This document shows positions 12,263 to 49,428 of a DNA stretch of 64,000 bases, piece by piece (within the stretch, counting starts at the first letter, position 1; each line of letters begins with the position of its first letter). The notes under the pieces are model-generated. The model was not told the origin of the DNA. It ran no database searches and saw only the letters and a list, made by a program, of their open reading frames with translations. Both the position numbers and the translations under genes were made by a program. Source of the DNA: Haemaphysalis longicornis (taxonomy: Eukaryota > Arthropoda > Arachnida > Ixodida > Ixodidae); NCBI GenBank assembly GCA_013339765.2, contig CM023453.1:91791767-91855766 (forward strand), in the 5' to 3' direction.

Positions 12263-13660
12263 GCTGTAACCTGTTCTGTTTAAAATCCTACACATTATTT
12301 ATGTAAATATGTCGATCAACTCCTTAGACGAATAGTATCAAAGGCTCAACTAATCGAGGTACAAAACCACAGAATAACCTGAGCATTACCTTGCTGATCT
12401 CGCCACAGACATAATGCGTGCACATTATCCGGGTTCATAGTCATCGTCATCGACGATGCAGAATCGCCATTCACCTTTTGTGGCCCTGACTCTGCAGGAA
12501 GTTGAAAAGCCAACCGACACTGCGGTCGGGATTGCCTTTTTTCTTGTGGTTATCTTTGTTGTATAATGCCACGCACTATGAAATGCATCGCAGGAAAATT
12601 TGTATTTGGGAGCACGAAGAGGGCAAACTTCGGTTGCCGCTCTTTGCCGGCACTAGGCGAACGCGCATTCCGTTGACGCCAACCGGGCCCGGGCTTTCGC
12701 CAACTTGCATTGCCAAGTAACGATTTTTCGCTAAAAGTGCCAGGGACATGAGTAGTGAGTTTGTAGAACGGACAGGAACGGCCTGCGGTCCTTTTGTCAC
12801 CAGGAATCAAAACTTCCTCGTACATTCATGTCTGCTTACGTGCTTTGGAGGAGAAATTCTAGCGATTATCAGGCTTCTGTTCTGTTACACCATGCGTTCG
12901 TCTTTTTACAGTTTCGTTCCTTAGTCCCTTGGTCCGATTACTTCGACGGGAGCACTAGTCCCACTTCACGCAACAGCTTTTTCTATGTGTACATGTCCTA
13001 CTCACATGCAGTCGCAGGGTCGAAGTGATGTTTCGAACGAAGTGTCGCTTTGGTGGTAACCGCGTTCGTTTTCAAACGTCTCGCGCTGTAGAACGCCTGC
13101 GCCCGCGGTGGCCATTTTGGTATCATTCGTGTTGACGACGACGGCCCCTTTTCGCGTACGATAATGCGCAGAATGTTTTCCCCTAATAAATATTTCGATT
13201 CAGGTGATTTCGCAACGTAAATCTGCTTTTAAGTGCGCCAACACGAAGAGTGTTTTTGATGAAATCGCGTTTCCTGTTTTGTGACTGCATTTCCTGTGAG
13301 TCATCCGAATCGACTAACGTCGGCAAGCGCGTCGAGTAAGCGCTGCCCCGCCAACAAAAGAGCACATTTGTCGGACGCTCAAAAATCGCGCTGTTGCCGC
13401 TATGCCTGGGAAAATAAAGGAAGGAGAGGGTTCGCAAGCGCTGTCAGTATTACAACAGCAACCGCCGCGCCTCTGAGCCTCTCGAAGCCGCGAGATGCGT
13501 TTGGCAAGATGCAGAGCAAACACGTCATGCAAGTATTTTTAACAACACAGTTCAGGGCGGCCTATTTTGAGCATTGTGGGGGCTGTGTGGCCGATGTTGT
13601 TCGAAAGTAGCGTGCAGCGAGCCGAACAGGAAGAGTGCATTCTTTGCCAATCCTTTCCGA
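12263..13660. other. no gene recognised
   Basis: No frame longer than about 110 codons is present and none has a recognisable motif. The stretch 13050-13620 is GC- and CpG-richer than its surroundings. Opposite-strand open frames there overlap completely, as expected from composition alone. Confidence 0.4.
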
Positions 13661-13663
13661 ACA

Positions 13664-13885
13664 GACAGAGAGAGAATAACTTTATTTCTGACGAGGCTCA
13701 GTCCTAGCGAGTGTCCCTCACGTGAGGGAGGCGCGCCAGGTAATCCCGAGCCCTAGTGGCGGTCAGGAGCTGTAGCTCGGGCGAGGAGCTCCCGGTCACC
13801 TCCAGCCAGGTAGTCGGAGGGTTGGGTAAACGGAGCGGGGGTAAATAGGGGCATTCCCAAATGGCGTGCGGCGTGGTATCTCGAG
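13664..13885 (-). mobile_element. LINE 3' end (ORF2 C-terminus and tail)
   Basis: On the minus strand 13880 down to about 13707 is one open frame, PHAIWECPYLPPLRLPNP, then TTWLEVTGSSSPELQLLTA and RDYLARLPHVRDTR followed by TAG. After the stop comes AAATAAAG and a GAGA tail. HAIWECP is the remains of the H-x-x-x-x-C end of a zinc-knuckle. This is the commonest kind of tick LINE tail, 5'-truncated. The same tail layout recurs at 8.1 and 57.4 kb. Confidence 0.75.
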
Positions 13886-15747
13886 GATGTTAGCGGCATA
13901 GACTAACCGACTCTTCGGTCAGCAGTGTTGGAGTAGAGTTTGCCTCCCATCAGCTTAGAACTCAGTACATTTCGGTATCAGCTTTGGCGAAGCGGGGTGT
14001 TACCGTATTTCTATGGATAAACTTTAGGCCCTTTTTTACAAGCCTGGAATACTTCAACGCGTCAAAGTGCACCAAAATTAGCACTCAAGTATTAATGGCG
14101 GCCAAGAACTGTGCGCGCGTTTCCCTATGAATTTGTGTTTACTTCTTTCAGGCTAACTTCTTTAGGCCGCACCAATTACAATGCAAGAATGTACCTACGA
14201 AGTCACCAGACAACCGATTTTTGTGAAGTATACGTCTTCTATCCCAACTGAAAAGTCTCAAGTTGATACACGTTTAACCGAAACAGTTTCGCTGATACGA
14301 CCCTATTAAAAGCGCAATTTTTAGGTCTACCAGCCTTAGCTATGCTGCCCAACGAATGCTCGGAACCATGACAGTGAGCTGTCAGGCTGCATACGTTTAA
14401 CTGTACGTGAGATGAAATGAGGCATCCAGAAACTTGTCCCCAGTGGAAACAATATTAAAAAGCAGTCTTTTTTTATTGCTTTATTTGATTTCTGAGTCAT
14501 GTATTGAACTTGGCGGAGCTCTTTGCATGTGTACGGTAGTGTCACATTTCTACACTAAATAGTGCAACCTTTCAGATTTCGGAAAGTTTAGTGCATCATT
14601 AGAACTATTTCGGCCAATTTATTTAGACATTTATCGTGGCTGTCCCACTATTTGAAAGGCTGGCTTTCATATGAGCTAAGGGACGTGCACACCACAAAAA
14701 GTGGTTGCTTGTCCCTTTAAGAGAACCGGCAGGTTGTTTTTAGGCTTACATGTAGCGCGGGTGACGAGCCCCTTAGTCTACACGGTGCAGCGTCGACCTG
14801 TACAATATCCGTCTGAACACATCAGAACGTGTTTTATTTTTTTGCCGCTAGAAAAATACAATGGTGGTGGCCGCGACTTCTCCTGTATTTATTATGTAGT
14901 CTTACCAACTTATCATTAAACTATTGCGTGAAGAACAGCGTTCTACCATGTATCAACAAGAGCGGCAAGTTGTCTTTTTAACTCGCGCCCCAACACACGG
15001 CGGTATCACCATCACCTTGAAGCTGAGGCCGCGCTGTACCACTCACGCAGACGTGGCGTACTGGGCCACATCGGCGGGACGTTCGTAATGCATTTTAGCG
15101 CGACTATTTTGCAGTCTAACCATTTCTCTAACAGCGTAAGAGTTCCGGCTAGTTGGTAATCCATTAGCAACACAGCGCGAAACTCTAACACTTCACTTCA
15201 TGATGGTGTCAACGTTCATATTTCCCTAGCCAAGGGGTGCAGGCAAGGGAACAGTCTCAGCTGGATACGTCTTGACCGGGCACAAGCATCGCCTCAATAT
15301 TCATGCCTTGCATAGTTCCTTGTTTTCGGTCAACATCACGACGTCGATTACACACCGTTTAGAAGAACACTGCAAGCACGAGCCTCGGGACCACTGCAAG
15401 CAGATCGCGGCACTCAGCCCATATATACTGCTGGTGAAAAAGTGCCCTCTAAGCAGAGTGCGCGTACTTCGGGCGCGTGCGTGCCAGTGAAGTCCACTTG
15501 TTTCCCCACGTATACAGAGTAGAGGAATGTGGTCAAGCGTCCACGTTCAGGGCAGAACACTGTCACACGGAAGTCTTCGCACGGAACTCTGGTCTGCCGC
15601 CCCGTTCTCTTCTGTCGTCGCCGACTTCCCGGCTGTTTCGCGGAGGTGGACGCGTTCAACGCACGGTGGTGGAGGAGCTCGTTCCTCCGTGTGCGTTCTT
15701 TGGCCATGCAGCTGGAATTACGTAGTCCAGGGAGCACCTAAGGCGGT
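13886..15747. other. 3' flank / 3' UTR of the Rab gene
   Basis: Sequence downstream (minus strand) of the Rab34/36-like stop codon. The first 300 or so bases are presumably 3' UTR. AATAAA words on the minus strand occur near 14833-14838 and 14466-14485, but I cannot choose among them. No other gene is recognisable; open frames at 15414-15853 overlap on both strands without motifs. Confidence 0.35.
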
Positions 15748-40215
<24,468 letters not shown>

Positions 40216-40666
40216 CTGCGAACACGCAAGGGAACACACGGACGAATTCAGAAGAAAAAATGCCCTTCTTGACATAGCTGCGCGTACCTGTAATTTTATT
40301 AATCTTCTTTTTTCCCGCGCGCCGTAAACCACTGGAATCGCCTTACGCATCACGCCATGGGGCCGATATGCGATGAACGGTTCTCTGAACTCTTTATCCG
40401 GCCTTTGTTCAGTGAGTAGTACTGCGTTTTTGCCTCTGTATGCCACTAAAACATTGTCATTAAAGCATTAAAGCACTGCCCTGCTGTCGCACGACGTTTA
40501 CTTTTCTTCTTTCTGTGTTTTTGTTACCTTGTTGCCATTTCTTCCGTTCAAGTTTTCCTCGTGAGCTCAGTACCTTTATGATGCCATTTGTACGCAAATA
40601 TTTATGCATGTAATAATCCACCTCCCCCTTCACTGCAATGCCCTCGGGTGAAAGTAGGTTCATAAA

Positions 40667-40735
40667 TAAATAACTAAATAAATAAATAAATAAATAATAA
40701 TAAATAAATAAATAATAATAACTAGAAATAAATTC
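40667..40735. repeat. (AAAT)n/(AATA)n simple repeat
   Basis: Interrupted AAATA units directly left of the AT-rich tandem repeat. Confidence 0.85.
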
Positions 40736-40837
40736 AGAGAATTATCTACTAGTGCGTAGGATTCTTATGCCGCTTGTCATGAGTGTGAGTTTTTTACAGC
40801 CAATTTTTCGGTTATTCTAAATCCTGTCCGACCAATT

Positions 40838-41200
40838 ATCTCCCCCTAACCATACGACATTATTGTGGAAACGGAGGGAGTTACACGGTTCGCCATTTTC
40901 CATAATTTTTTTATATTTTTCATACTTTTTAGCGTTTGAAAATTTTTTTCATCCAATTATCTCGTTGACGCTAATATAACGATTACAGGTGGAACTTCCT
41001 CAAAATCTGCATTTATTGTGCAAACGTTACACGGTTTGCCATTTTCCTTTCCATATTTTTCTCGTATTTGTGTTATTTATTATTATTCAAAATTTTATTT
41101 CGTCCAGTAATCTGCAATCACGCTATTATAGCGATTACATGCGGAACTTCCGCGATATTCTGCATTTTTGTAGAAATGCAGGGCGTTACACCGTCCTGAC
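40838..41200. repeat. ~150-bp AT-rich tandem repeat, 2-2.5 copies
   Basis: GTTACACGGTT starts at 40880 and 41026, and GTTACACCGTC at 41185, giving periods of 146 and 159 bases. Each unit also carries GCCATTTTCC, a (C/T)CCA-TTATCT word, CGATTACA-G-GGAACTTCC and TCTGCATTT. It is satellite-like but very short. Confidence 0.75.
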
Positions 41201-41854
41201 TGTGGGGGTACTCGGCAAAAAAATGCTACTTATTATTAACTAAAAACCAGTTACATTTCTGGTCTATTTTGCGTCTATCTTCGGCTTTTTTTCGGCTTTT
41301 CTGACCCATTTCGTTTCTGCTTCTTTTTGCTTCACTCCGCACTTTTCCCGCAGTGATTAATACAAACCGGGACGCGTAATCAACATCAACGCGACTGCGA
41401 AAGCGTGTGCGACGCCGCGCAGCCTTTTACCGTCTCTTTTTTTAATTTTTTTTCGAGCACGCGCGCACCTGCTAGGCAAGAAACACAACACAGGCGGCAA
41501 AAGTGTCCGTGACGTGGCTAAATCTGACTCGGATATCAAATGAAACGAAGCCCTGTTGCACGAAAGTAGTGTCACGTGGCAGTAAAAACGTATAAAAGGA
41601 TAATAACAAATATAATCGTAACCGGAAGCATTGCCACAGAGTTAGGTTTATTACATCAGCCGGAACATGCGGCCCTGCAGGATACGATGTAAACGAAACC
41701 ACCTTTTGCACTCCGCGCCAACAATAGACGCAGAAGGCCCTCGCGGTTGGGTCGGATTGACCGTTGAGTCACGGCCTCTAAATAACGCTCGAAATGCAAT
41801 CAGTCAGGTTGGACGCGCAGCGAGGCATTCCGTGTGCGTAGGGTGAGGTGGAGG

Positions 41855-41918
<64 letters not shown>

Positions 41919-42110
41919 TGACGCATCACCGATGTCGTTGCTCCCTCGCAGTCGCTCGAATTGTAGCAATCGAACGCGACGCCGAGGTGTGTAATTCTAT
42001 TCCACGCAAGCCGCACTTAAAAACGAACCCCCGACCACGCAACTCGGATAACCGACTCCGTGTAATCGTGTTGACCATTTGCCTTTCCAAACTAAGCGAG
42101 GAGTCGATGT
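41201..42110. other. no gene recognised; contains (GA)n
   Basis: Apart from the GA array at 41861-41916 no structure is recognised. Arg-Glu and Leu-Ser repeat frames here come from the array. Confidence 0.4.
41861..41916. repeat. (AG)n microsatellite
   Basis: 28 uninterrupted AG units. Confidence 0.97.
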
Positions 42111-42117
42111 CCCAGGG

Positions 42118-42550
42118 GTTATTGTTTCGAAGGTGCCATGTCACAAAACACAACTTGTTCAGTTTGAAAGGACTACGCTTAGTTTGACTACCTTAGCTCC
42201 TTCCACCTAACAAAGACGTTTTTGTTTTTGCAACAAGAATATCGAAAATCTTTCCCATTTCGCGCTGTCGTAACATAATATGGACAGTACTGTAATGTAG
42301 TTGCAGTGGATTAACTGCACGTAGCAGTCACGTGGTATACGCTCAAACGGAACTAGAGGCCCAACTGCAATCGCCCAATCATGTTTCTTGACGGCGGCCG
42401 CCAATCGCACGAACAAGATGCTGCGACGTCATAGAAAAATCCCCCAAGAGTGGCTTGGGAGTTGGCACTGCTTAATCTGTTTTCTCTAACATTTACGATT
42501 TTCAAAGACAACAGTCTTTCTTGGGCTACGTAAACGCAGAAATTTTGGTC
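42118..42550 (-). mobile_element. TTAA-family MITE, copy 3 (inverted, decayed)
   Basis: The reverse complement shares with copy 1 TTTTTCTATGACGTC, GTGCGATTGGCGGCCGCC, GGGCCTCTAGTTCC, ACGTGCAGTTAA and the right terminal region (GTTGTGTTTTGTGACATGGC, compare GTTGTATTTTCTCTTCATGGC). The flanking TTAA on that side has decayed to TTCGAA. The left terminus is approximate. Confidence 0.7.
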
Positions 42551-42559
42551 TCTCTGTCT

Positions 42560-44150
42560 GTGACTCGATTCAGCCATCCGGCCAAAGTGAACCTGAAGCT
42601 CCGCTATAGTTTTATACTCCCACAGCCAAATCTAAACGTCCAAGTCCGGTGGCAATTGTTCATACTTGTCCACATTGTTGAACAAGAACAAGACATTACG
42701 CAAATAGAAGGCAGGAAACCAATACGTAAGCGACACATTTGCAGTGTTCCTTTATTAAAAAATTCATGGACGCTTGGTTTTTGCGATAACTACATCAACT
42801 GCAGAAAAAAAAAACATTCACTCCGTCGCCTGCTGTTGCCCGCGCTACTATAGCTCCTAGCGCATTTTTAAAAAATGAAACGGCAACAGTAACGAAAGGT
42901 TCTACTAGGTAGGTTCCGCGTTCTGCTTGGAACGTACATGGAGTACGGCAACGCGGTTTATAAACGTTTGAGTAGAGTGCCTCGATTCACGCGCGCCTCC
43001 GCCGTACGGCAGCGCTGGCATCGAGGCACCCGGCCTGGAGCAGTCGAACGCGGTTAATTTAAATTGACTTGAGCAAACATCCAGCGTGTTATCTTGGAAG
43101 GAACTAGACGGGAGAGAAACAGCATGAGAGGTGAGCGGGAAAGAGAAGGGATGCATTTACTTGGCAGGGGCGCCAGTCGACTATCGTCTTTAGTCGACAT
43201 TTGCAACGAAAGTAGCAGATACGCGCCCTTTTTTTGTTTTTTTGAAGCTTGGGATAAAGCTTGTACCTTGTTACCTAGACAGTGTACAGCGCGGATTGAA
43301 CACGTGTTGCACGTACACTGTCCGTGAATTTCCTACGACTGCCCGCCTGACCTCTCTGCCCCAGCGCTTCATAGAAGAGATAAATGAAACAAACGTTGGG
43401 GCGGCTCTTTGATGCTTGGGGTTTCGATCGATTCGCCTTATCCTGTCATTCGCTCCCCCAGTTCAGGTCGCAAAAGCAAAACACTCGACTCCCCGTGCGA
43501 CTCTTTTCCTTCTCTGTTTGTTCGTCGACGTACACTGAAAAATATCCGCGCGTAACTCGGCGGAACCGCATCACCGAGGCATGCGGATGCCGCGTTCACG
43601 TCTCACCGCGCACGCATGTTTGCCACGGCGGCCCGTCGGGCAGCACAACAATGCGCGGAAGCGCGTTTCGCCAATTCCGGACGTTCCCTTGCACGGGCGA
43701 CCGGTGACGAAACTCGACGACTGAGCCGCGCCGAGGAAGCGGGCAGACCCGGTAGAGGAGGAGTCGATGGCGAAAAGGCACGTGCCAGGAGAAATCAATT
43801 TGTGCGTGCAGGTGTATTGTTGGCGGTGGACTGGCGCGGTCAACATTTTCCAGACGAAAGGGAACGCTCCCACCACCCGGTGGCGACATTCCATTTCATG
43901 TACCGTGCAGAACCGGCGGCTCTTGCACGGCGCAAAGCATCGATTTTAACAAATGGATGCCATCCATTCTTTATGGATGCCGTCCAAATGGATGGCGTCA
44001 AAACGAATGTCATTCAGATGGACGCCATCCATCCATTAGCTGGATTCTGAAAAAGTAGATCTCCAGCACAGCTGTTGAAACCACTGTACGTGCTGATGAT
44101 GGTGGAGGGTATGAAATGTACCTCGTTGTCTCGGCGGGCTTGTTGCTTGC
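42560..44150. other. no gene recognised; CpG-rich 43.3-43.95 kb
   Basis: The stretch 43320-43950 is GC-rich, with frames of about 100 codons open on both strands (43384-43707, 43571-43894, 43616-44050). None carries a known motif. It could hold a 5' exon or promoter of the Rab gene, but I found no exon ending in phase 0 that would join to 40215. The short words ATGGATGCCATCC near 43950-44035 repeat several times. Confidence 0.35.
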
Positions 44151-44153
44151 ACT

Positions 44154-44355
44154 CGGCTTCTTTGGCGGCAAATGCTGGGTTCTGACAAATGTGCTCGGCG
44201 TCTTGGGTGAGCACTGCTGGGTTCTGACAAATGTGCTCAGCGTCTTTGGCGGCAAATGCTGGGTTCTGACAAATGTGCTCGGCTTCTTTGGGCGGCAAAT
44301 GCTGGGTTCTGACAAATGTGCTCGGCGTCTTGGGTGAGCACTGCTGGGTCCTGCT
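44154..44355 (-). repeat. 42-bp tandem repeat, 4 full copies, coding-phase
   Basis: Full units start TGCTGGGTTCTGACAAATGT at 44173, 44215, 44257 and 44300, with a partial unit on each side. Two alternating 3' halves occur (GGCGGCAAA and GGGTGAGCAC). The period is 42 bases (14 codons), so all frames stay open. On the minus strand one frame reads AEHICQNPAFAAKE / AEHICQNPAVLTQD. The third unit has one extra G and breaks the frame. The same frame runs on past the repeat with CKQQARRDNEVHF. It could be a degenerate exon of a repeat protein or a minisatellite with a coding-like period. Confidence 0.75.
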
Positions 44356-45477
44356 TAGCCTGACGCATGCGCTAGCCCTCGAATTACGTCAACTTCCCCT
44401 CCCCTTTTGAGAGCAGTTGCAAACCTAACGTTTACCAGAACACATGGGGTGAGGGGTCCCATTGTTTACCGGCGCCATATCATCCATCATGCGGTTTCTA
44501 TGCTTGTCATGGGTTTTTTTTTACACGAATACTGATCTCTATGCTGTAGGCCTGATTATCCTGACGCATCTTGGGCGAGAGCTGCTGTGTCCGGATGCCT
44601 GGGTTTTTTTGTTTACGACACGAAACTTTCCGAACAACGAGAGGCTAACAGCTTCGCTGTAATACGGCGATATAAGCTGCACACTGCGCCTAAAGTAATC
44701 TAAAACATGCCGCTGTCATTTACGAAAAAAAAACGGGAACAAGTATTTTTTGAGAAGATTTTTACACAAAAATCACTCCACTTCAAAAAAAAAAAAAAAA
44801 ACATGGAGGATTACGAGAGCTCGATATCAGGGCCGTTACAATAGAAACGAGAGACTGTCCCTCAAACTTAGAAGTTCGAGCGACGGGTACTTTTTCGCAG
44901 CTGGTGAAAAGAATGTCGTTTGGCGCTAGGTGCTTTCCTTTCCGTAGCGTTTAGGAAAGTGAATGCTGCTAGCCCGTAGTTATATCCAGATTGACCGTAG
45001 GGGATTGGAATTGGAGAGCGGGAGGATTTCTCAGGGCATAGCCTCCAGGAGGAGGACGCAACGGGATGCACTGTAGACAGCTAGGAGTGGTATCAGCATC
45101 AGTGCTTCCTATCCTTCGTACTTAACCAGATGGCTCGCACAGTGGGTCAGCATGCGCCATCAACTTGCCCAAATTTTCCCGTCTTTAGCACTGGTGTTTC
45201 AGAATGCGTTCGGAGGTGGGAGAGAGTCGATCGCCTCCTCCTCAGCCCCACTCGAGTGGATCCGCCGCCGGCATGACTTCCCCGCCTTATCGCCAGCTGA
45301 TAGGCATGCTATGTCTCCCTTATCAGGTCTTCATGGCCCCGCATTACGAAGGGCGCACGTAATTCATCCGTATATATGATGAAAATTTAGGGAGACCTTC
45401 GTAGTGACCAGAACATCGCACCGCAAGGGGCCTTCTACGACCTACCTTCGACAGTGAAATAAAATGGGACCTGGAGC

Positions 45478-45791
45478 GGTATTCTCGTGTTTTTCCGTTT
45501 TGAAAACGTCCGTTGTATTGTTACGTACTTCCAGTTGTAGGCGGGCTTTGGGTTCGACTTTTGCGCAACTGTTCAGTGTAAACACATTTTATACAAATGA
45601 GCCTATTTTAAACTATCTTTTATTTTTTTTATTATTCCGCCAGCGAACCAGCAACAAGGCGACGAAAAATCGTCCGCTCCCAATCGTCTGCTCCGAGCGT
45701 CACATCTGGGCGTTCGCTTTTAGCCAATCACGACTTACTCAAAACGGACACTTTTGAAACGGTCACTAAACGGACAAAACACGAGAATACC
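45478..45791 (-). mobile_element. MITE family C, copy 2
   Basis: The left end GGTATTCTCGTGTTTTTCCG is matched by the reverse complement of the right end (GGTATTCTCGTGTTTTGTCCG). The inner part, read on the minus strand, has GTGATTGGCTAAAAGC and GATGTGACGC, matching copy 1 at 37.5 kb. It is 314 bp with no coding capacity. Confidence 0.65.
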
Positions 45792-45990
45792 GGCCCTGAT
45801 CAGACGAAGGCTGCTTCTTAAACCAAAAGGACGCAATGCTTCCAAGTATGCAAGAACCGTTCGTGTGCAGGCGTTCAGTGTCCTCACGCAGCAGATGTTT
45901 GTTGTTGTAAACCATTTTTCGGTTAAAGTAAGCCACCAGGCCTGCGAGGGGTATGGTGGGTTGGTACGGAGGGAATTAAAGTTTGGGGTT

Positions 45991-46034
45991 CCTTAGTAGT
46001 GAGCACCGTGAAGCACCTTAGTAGTGAGCACCGT
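45991..46034. repeat. 25-bp tandem duplication
   Basis: CCTTAGTAGTGAGCACCGT occurs at 45991-46009 and again at 46016-46034, separated by GAAGCA. Confidence 0.85.
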
Positions 46035-46623
46035 CGAGTGGTGACTGAGAATACGGGGCGAGTCTCGAGTTCTTTTGATGAGGGTATCCGCTTCGCACTG
46101 TATCGCTCCTTGTTAAGCAGCTCTTAACACCGAATTGTGCCGTTTGGACGATAGTGTGTTCTTCCAGTTTGATAAGGCCAACGGAAGTGGTGGTGTCAAA
46201 ACCAAGGGATCAGGAAATTCTGTATTTTTGTAAATTGTTCACTGCCAGACGAGATGACAGAAGCTACGGTGCAGTAACCTCATGTTTCTATACCTTCTAT
46301 ATGCCAAGCACATGTGAGAATGGGTAAAAAAAAGTCGTGCACCCCTCTGTGTAGAACGCGAAGTCCCCTCGTGAAGGATTCCTTGGCTGTCGTCGGTGTT
46401 TGGACTTCAACTTGCAGACGGTTCGGACTGTGACTCGTTAAGCGTTGACTTTGACTCGCACGCAGCTGCTTTGACGTTGACCCTTCGCCGTTTTATTTCG
46501 CCCGAAGAAAGCTTCCAGTTCAGCCATCGCCCTCGTTAGACGGAGGGGTGCATGATTTCTCTAATTGTGTAGGTCCATGCGCCACTCTCCGAATACAAAC
46601 TGCTTCGACCATTTCGGAATGGC

Positions 46624-46980
46624 GCGATTGAATAGACGGTGGCTTCATAACGAGAGGGACCCAGGTTCGACTCCCGCAACCGGAAACGTTTTAATTTTAA
46701 CACGAAAGTGTTTTATTCCCTGATACACGAAGCTTTCGCTGACGTCATATCAGTCACGGAAGTGACGCCAATACAACGAAACAAGCGGCCTGTAAAGGGT
46801 GCACCCCTGGACACAGCGTCTTCTTGCTGGGAAGCAAGCTTTAGTACTAAAGAGTATGTTACACTTAGGGTTGTTCGTTTTCGGGTTGTATATTTTAACG
46901 CGAAAGTGTCTTATGCCACGATACACCAAGATTTCAACGTCATGTCCGTCACAGAAATGACGCCAGTACACCTTTGCCGA
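46624..46980 (+). mobile_element. tRNA-headed SINE fragment with internal duplication
   Basis: A B-box-like CAGGTTCGACTCCCG at about 46662-46676 follows an A-box-less head. Next comes a block TTTTAACACGAAAGTGTTTTA ... GACGTCATATCAGTCACGGAAGTGACGCCA (46697-46776) that recurs about 190 bases on (46891-46970) with about 80 percent identity. The block probably belongs to the SINE tail or to an element into which it inserted. The 190-codon plus-strand frame here (46708-47280) spans both copies and has no motif. Confidence 0.45.
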
Positions 46981-48449
46981 AGCGACCCGCCAGCAGGACG
47001 TCGCTCGCCAAGCACACCCACAAGACAGCCGTGGACCTGCTCATGCTCAGCTGCAGACTTCGCTGCCAATTTCACTTTCGTGTTTACCGATTCTTATGAC
47101 AGAGGAATCAGCCACAGTTCTTTCTTCACCTCACCCACGATCATCATCCTGTTCAGAGAAAGTTGCCTTTTCTGCAGTGCGTTTTGGTTGGACTGCAGGC
47201 GACATCAGTGCGAGCCCGAAAGCTTCGCTTTAAAAAAATTAATCGACAGCCTTGTATTATTTCTGTGTCCTAAGCTGTAACTACGTGTTAGCTGTGGGCA
47301 ACATCCAACGGTATGGAATTATGGCGGAGGTGCTTCGTGACGGACGTATTGATGTGGGTACGTTCGTATAAAAGTTTTCCTGGAGCCAGGATATATAACA
47401 GTCGCTCTGAACATTCAACACTCGCTCTGAACGAGAAAGACACGCCATAGCGTACGCCCGTTTAAGGTGATGTAAAATGGTTATCACTTACAAAAAATTG
47501 AAGGAAGCTAACACCTATAGAAACCATAATGGAGTAAAGGTCGTTGCGGCAGCGAAGAAGAAGCAAATCGGCTGCAATCGTGGACTTAAACCGTCGTGAT
47601 GGTCGCGAAGGTTGCGTACAGCTTCGCTACATTCAAGTCTTACGCGTTAGTGTGCGATTCCTTCATTTTTTTCCATTCGCAAATGTCAATAAAGTAAGTG
47701 CACCAGAACGTAACTGTGCGAACATTGTTCATTCAGCTCTCGTTGTCGACCTCTTCTCCGGTGCGGAAACTCTGGAAAATTTTCTCCCAATGTTGTTTTC
47801 CTTTTCTGTGCACCCTACACAGTCCAGAATAACGACGCACCGGCGGGCCTTTGTTGGGAAGGCAAACGGTTTGTGTTTAGCCGGGCACGGGGCTTAGTTT
47901 ATTTCAACAAAAGATGGGAACGGTGCGTGTTCGGGCCGGGCCGTTTCCAAACCTCTTTATGACTTCCGCGCCCAAGCGTTTCGACCTGGAAACTTAGTCG
48001 TAAATTACCTTTCACCGTCTACTCTGGCATTCCCCAGCCTGCGCCGGATGCAGTGTTGTATACTGTTGCCGAAACGCAGCTACGGCAGACGATAGTGCGG
48101 CCAAGTTTGCGCGTGCTCTGAGCGCGGCTGAAAATGCACGCACTCGGCGCGACCGACCCACGCTCTTTAAATATAGGGACCCCCGCCGCGTGCCCGTTTC
48201 GCGGGGTTGAAAACGAAAGGTAACCCATAAGCTGCACTCCGCGCCGTTTCAACGCCTCCGCAGGTTAACGAAACGCGCGAGTGACTTCTTTGCAGCCAGC
48301 GGAGAGGGTTAAGTCTGAGCACTCCGAACCGCTTACACCTTTTTTCAGCGAGTCCGTGCTCATTCGTTGGAGACCTATACACCTTTATCGGTGAGAGCGG
48401 TGTCATGAACTTTCGGTAATACTGACGACGGCTCGATTCAGTTCATGGC
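46981..48449. other. no gene recognised
   Basis: Frames up to 117 codons, none recognisable. Composition becomes CpG-richer at 48.0-48.3 kb. Confidence 0.35.
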
Positions 48450-48900
48450 AATTTATATCATCATCAGTAGCAGCAGCCTGTCTGCGCCCACTGCAGGGCA
48501 AAGGCCTCTCCCATAGATGCCCAATTATTCAGGTCCTGTGCTTACTGCGACCAATCTATCCCCGCAAACTTGTTGATCTCATCCCCCATCTAAACTTTCT
48601 GCTGCCCCCTGCCACGCTTGCCTTCTCTGGGGATCCACTCTGTTACCCTTAATGACCAACGGTTATCTTGCCTTCGCATTACATGCCCCGCCCACGCCTA
48701 TTTCTTCATCTTAGTTTCTACTAATATGTCCTTAGCGCGCGTTTGTTCCCTGACCCACTTCGCTCTCTTCTTGTCCATCTACGTAACACCTATGATCTTC
48801 CGTTCCATTACTCGCTGAGTCATCCTCAATTTAAGTTGAACCCTTTAATGAGGATGCAAGCTTCTGCCCCGTAGGTGATTTAATTGCACTCAAACAACTC
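48450..48900 (-). mobile_element. LINE ORF2 C-terminal end, second copy
   Basis: The minus strand reads GQQKV, stop, MGDEINKFAGIDWSQ, stop, AQDLNNWASMGEAFALQWA, ending in TGATGATGATATAA-type sequence. It is the same family and the same end as the copy at 21.3 kb. Internal stops show decay. Coding similarity becomes unclear beyond about 48700. Confidence 0.7.
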
Positions 48901-49183
48901 ACCCGGGCCAGAAATAGGCGACAGTTTGTTGTACGAAACACATGTTGCGTTGCAAAATTGTAATCGAACCGCATACGCCATAAAATTGCGGTTGCCCTTC
49001 AACGACTTTTCTTAAATTTGCGGGAATACCACAGATGTATAACACACGCTGTGAAAACGCATTGCTGCGTCTTGAGAATAACTGTCCTTTGGCGTAATTA
49101 TTAGCGCACAATTGGGGGAACAAATACATCGAAGCACTTCAGTCTCCTTACGTTCCCTGAAGGCAAAAACTAGCCTTGTGGCT

Positions 49184-49428
<245 letters not shown>

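Noticed and set aside
41834..42187. Arg-Glu and Leu-Ser repeat proteins
   Set aside because: Translation of the (AG)n array.
46708..47280. 190-codon open frame, plus strand
   Set aside because: It spans two copies of a duplicated repeat block next to a tRNA-like head; no protein similarity recognised.
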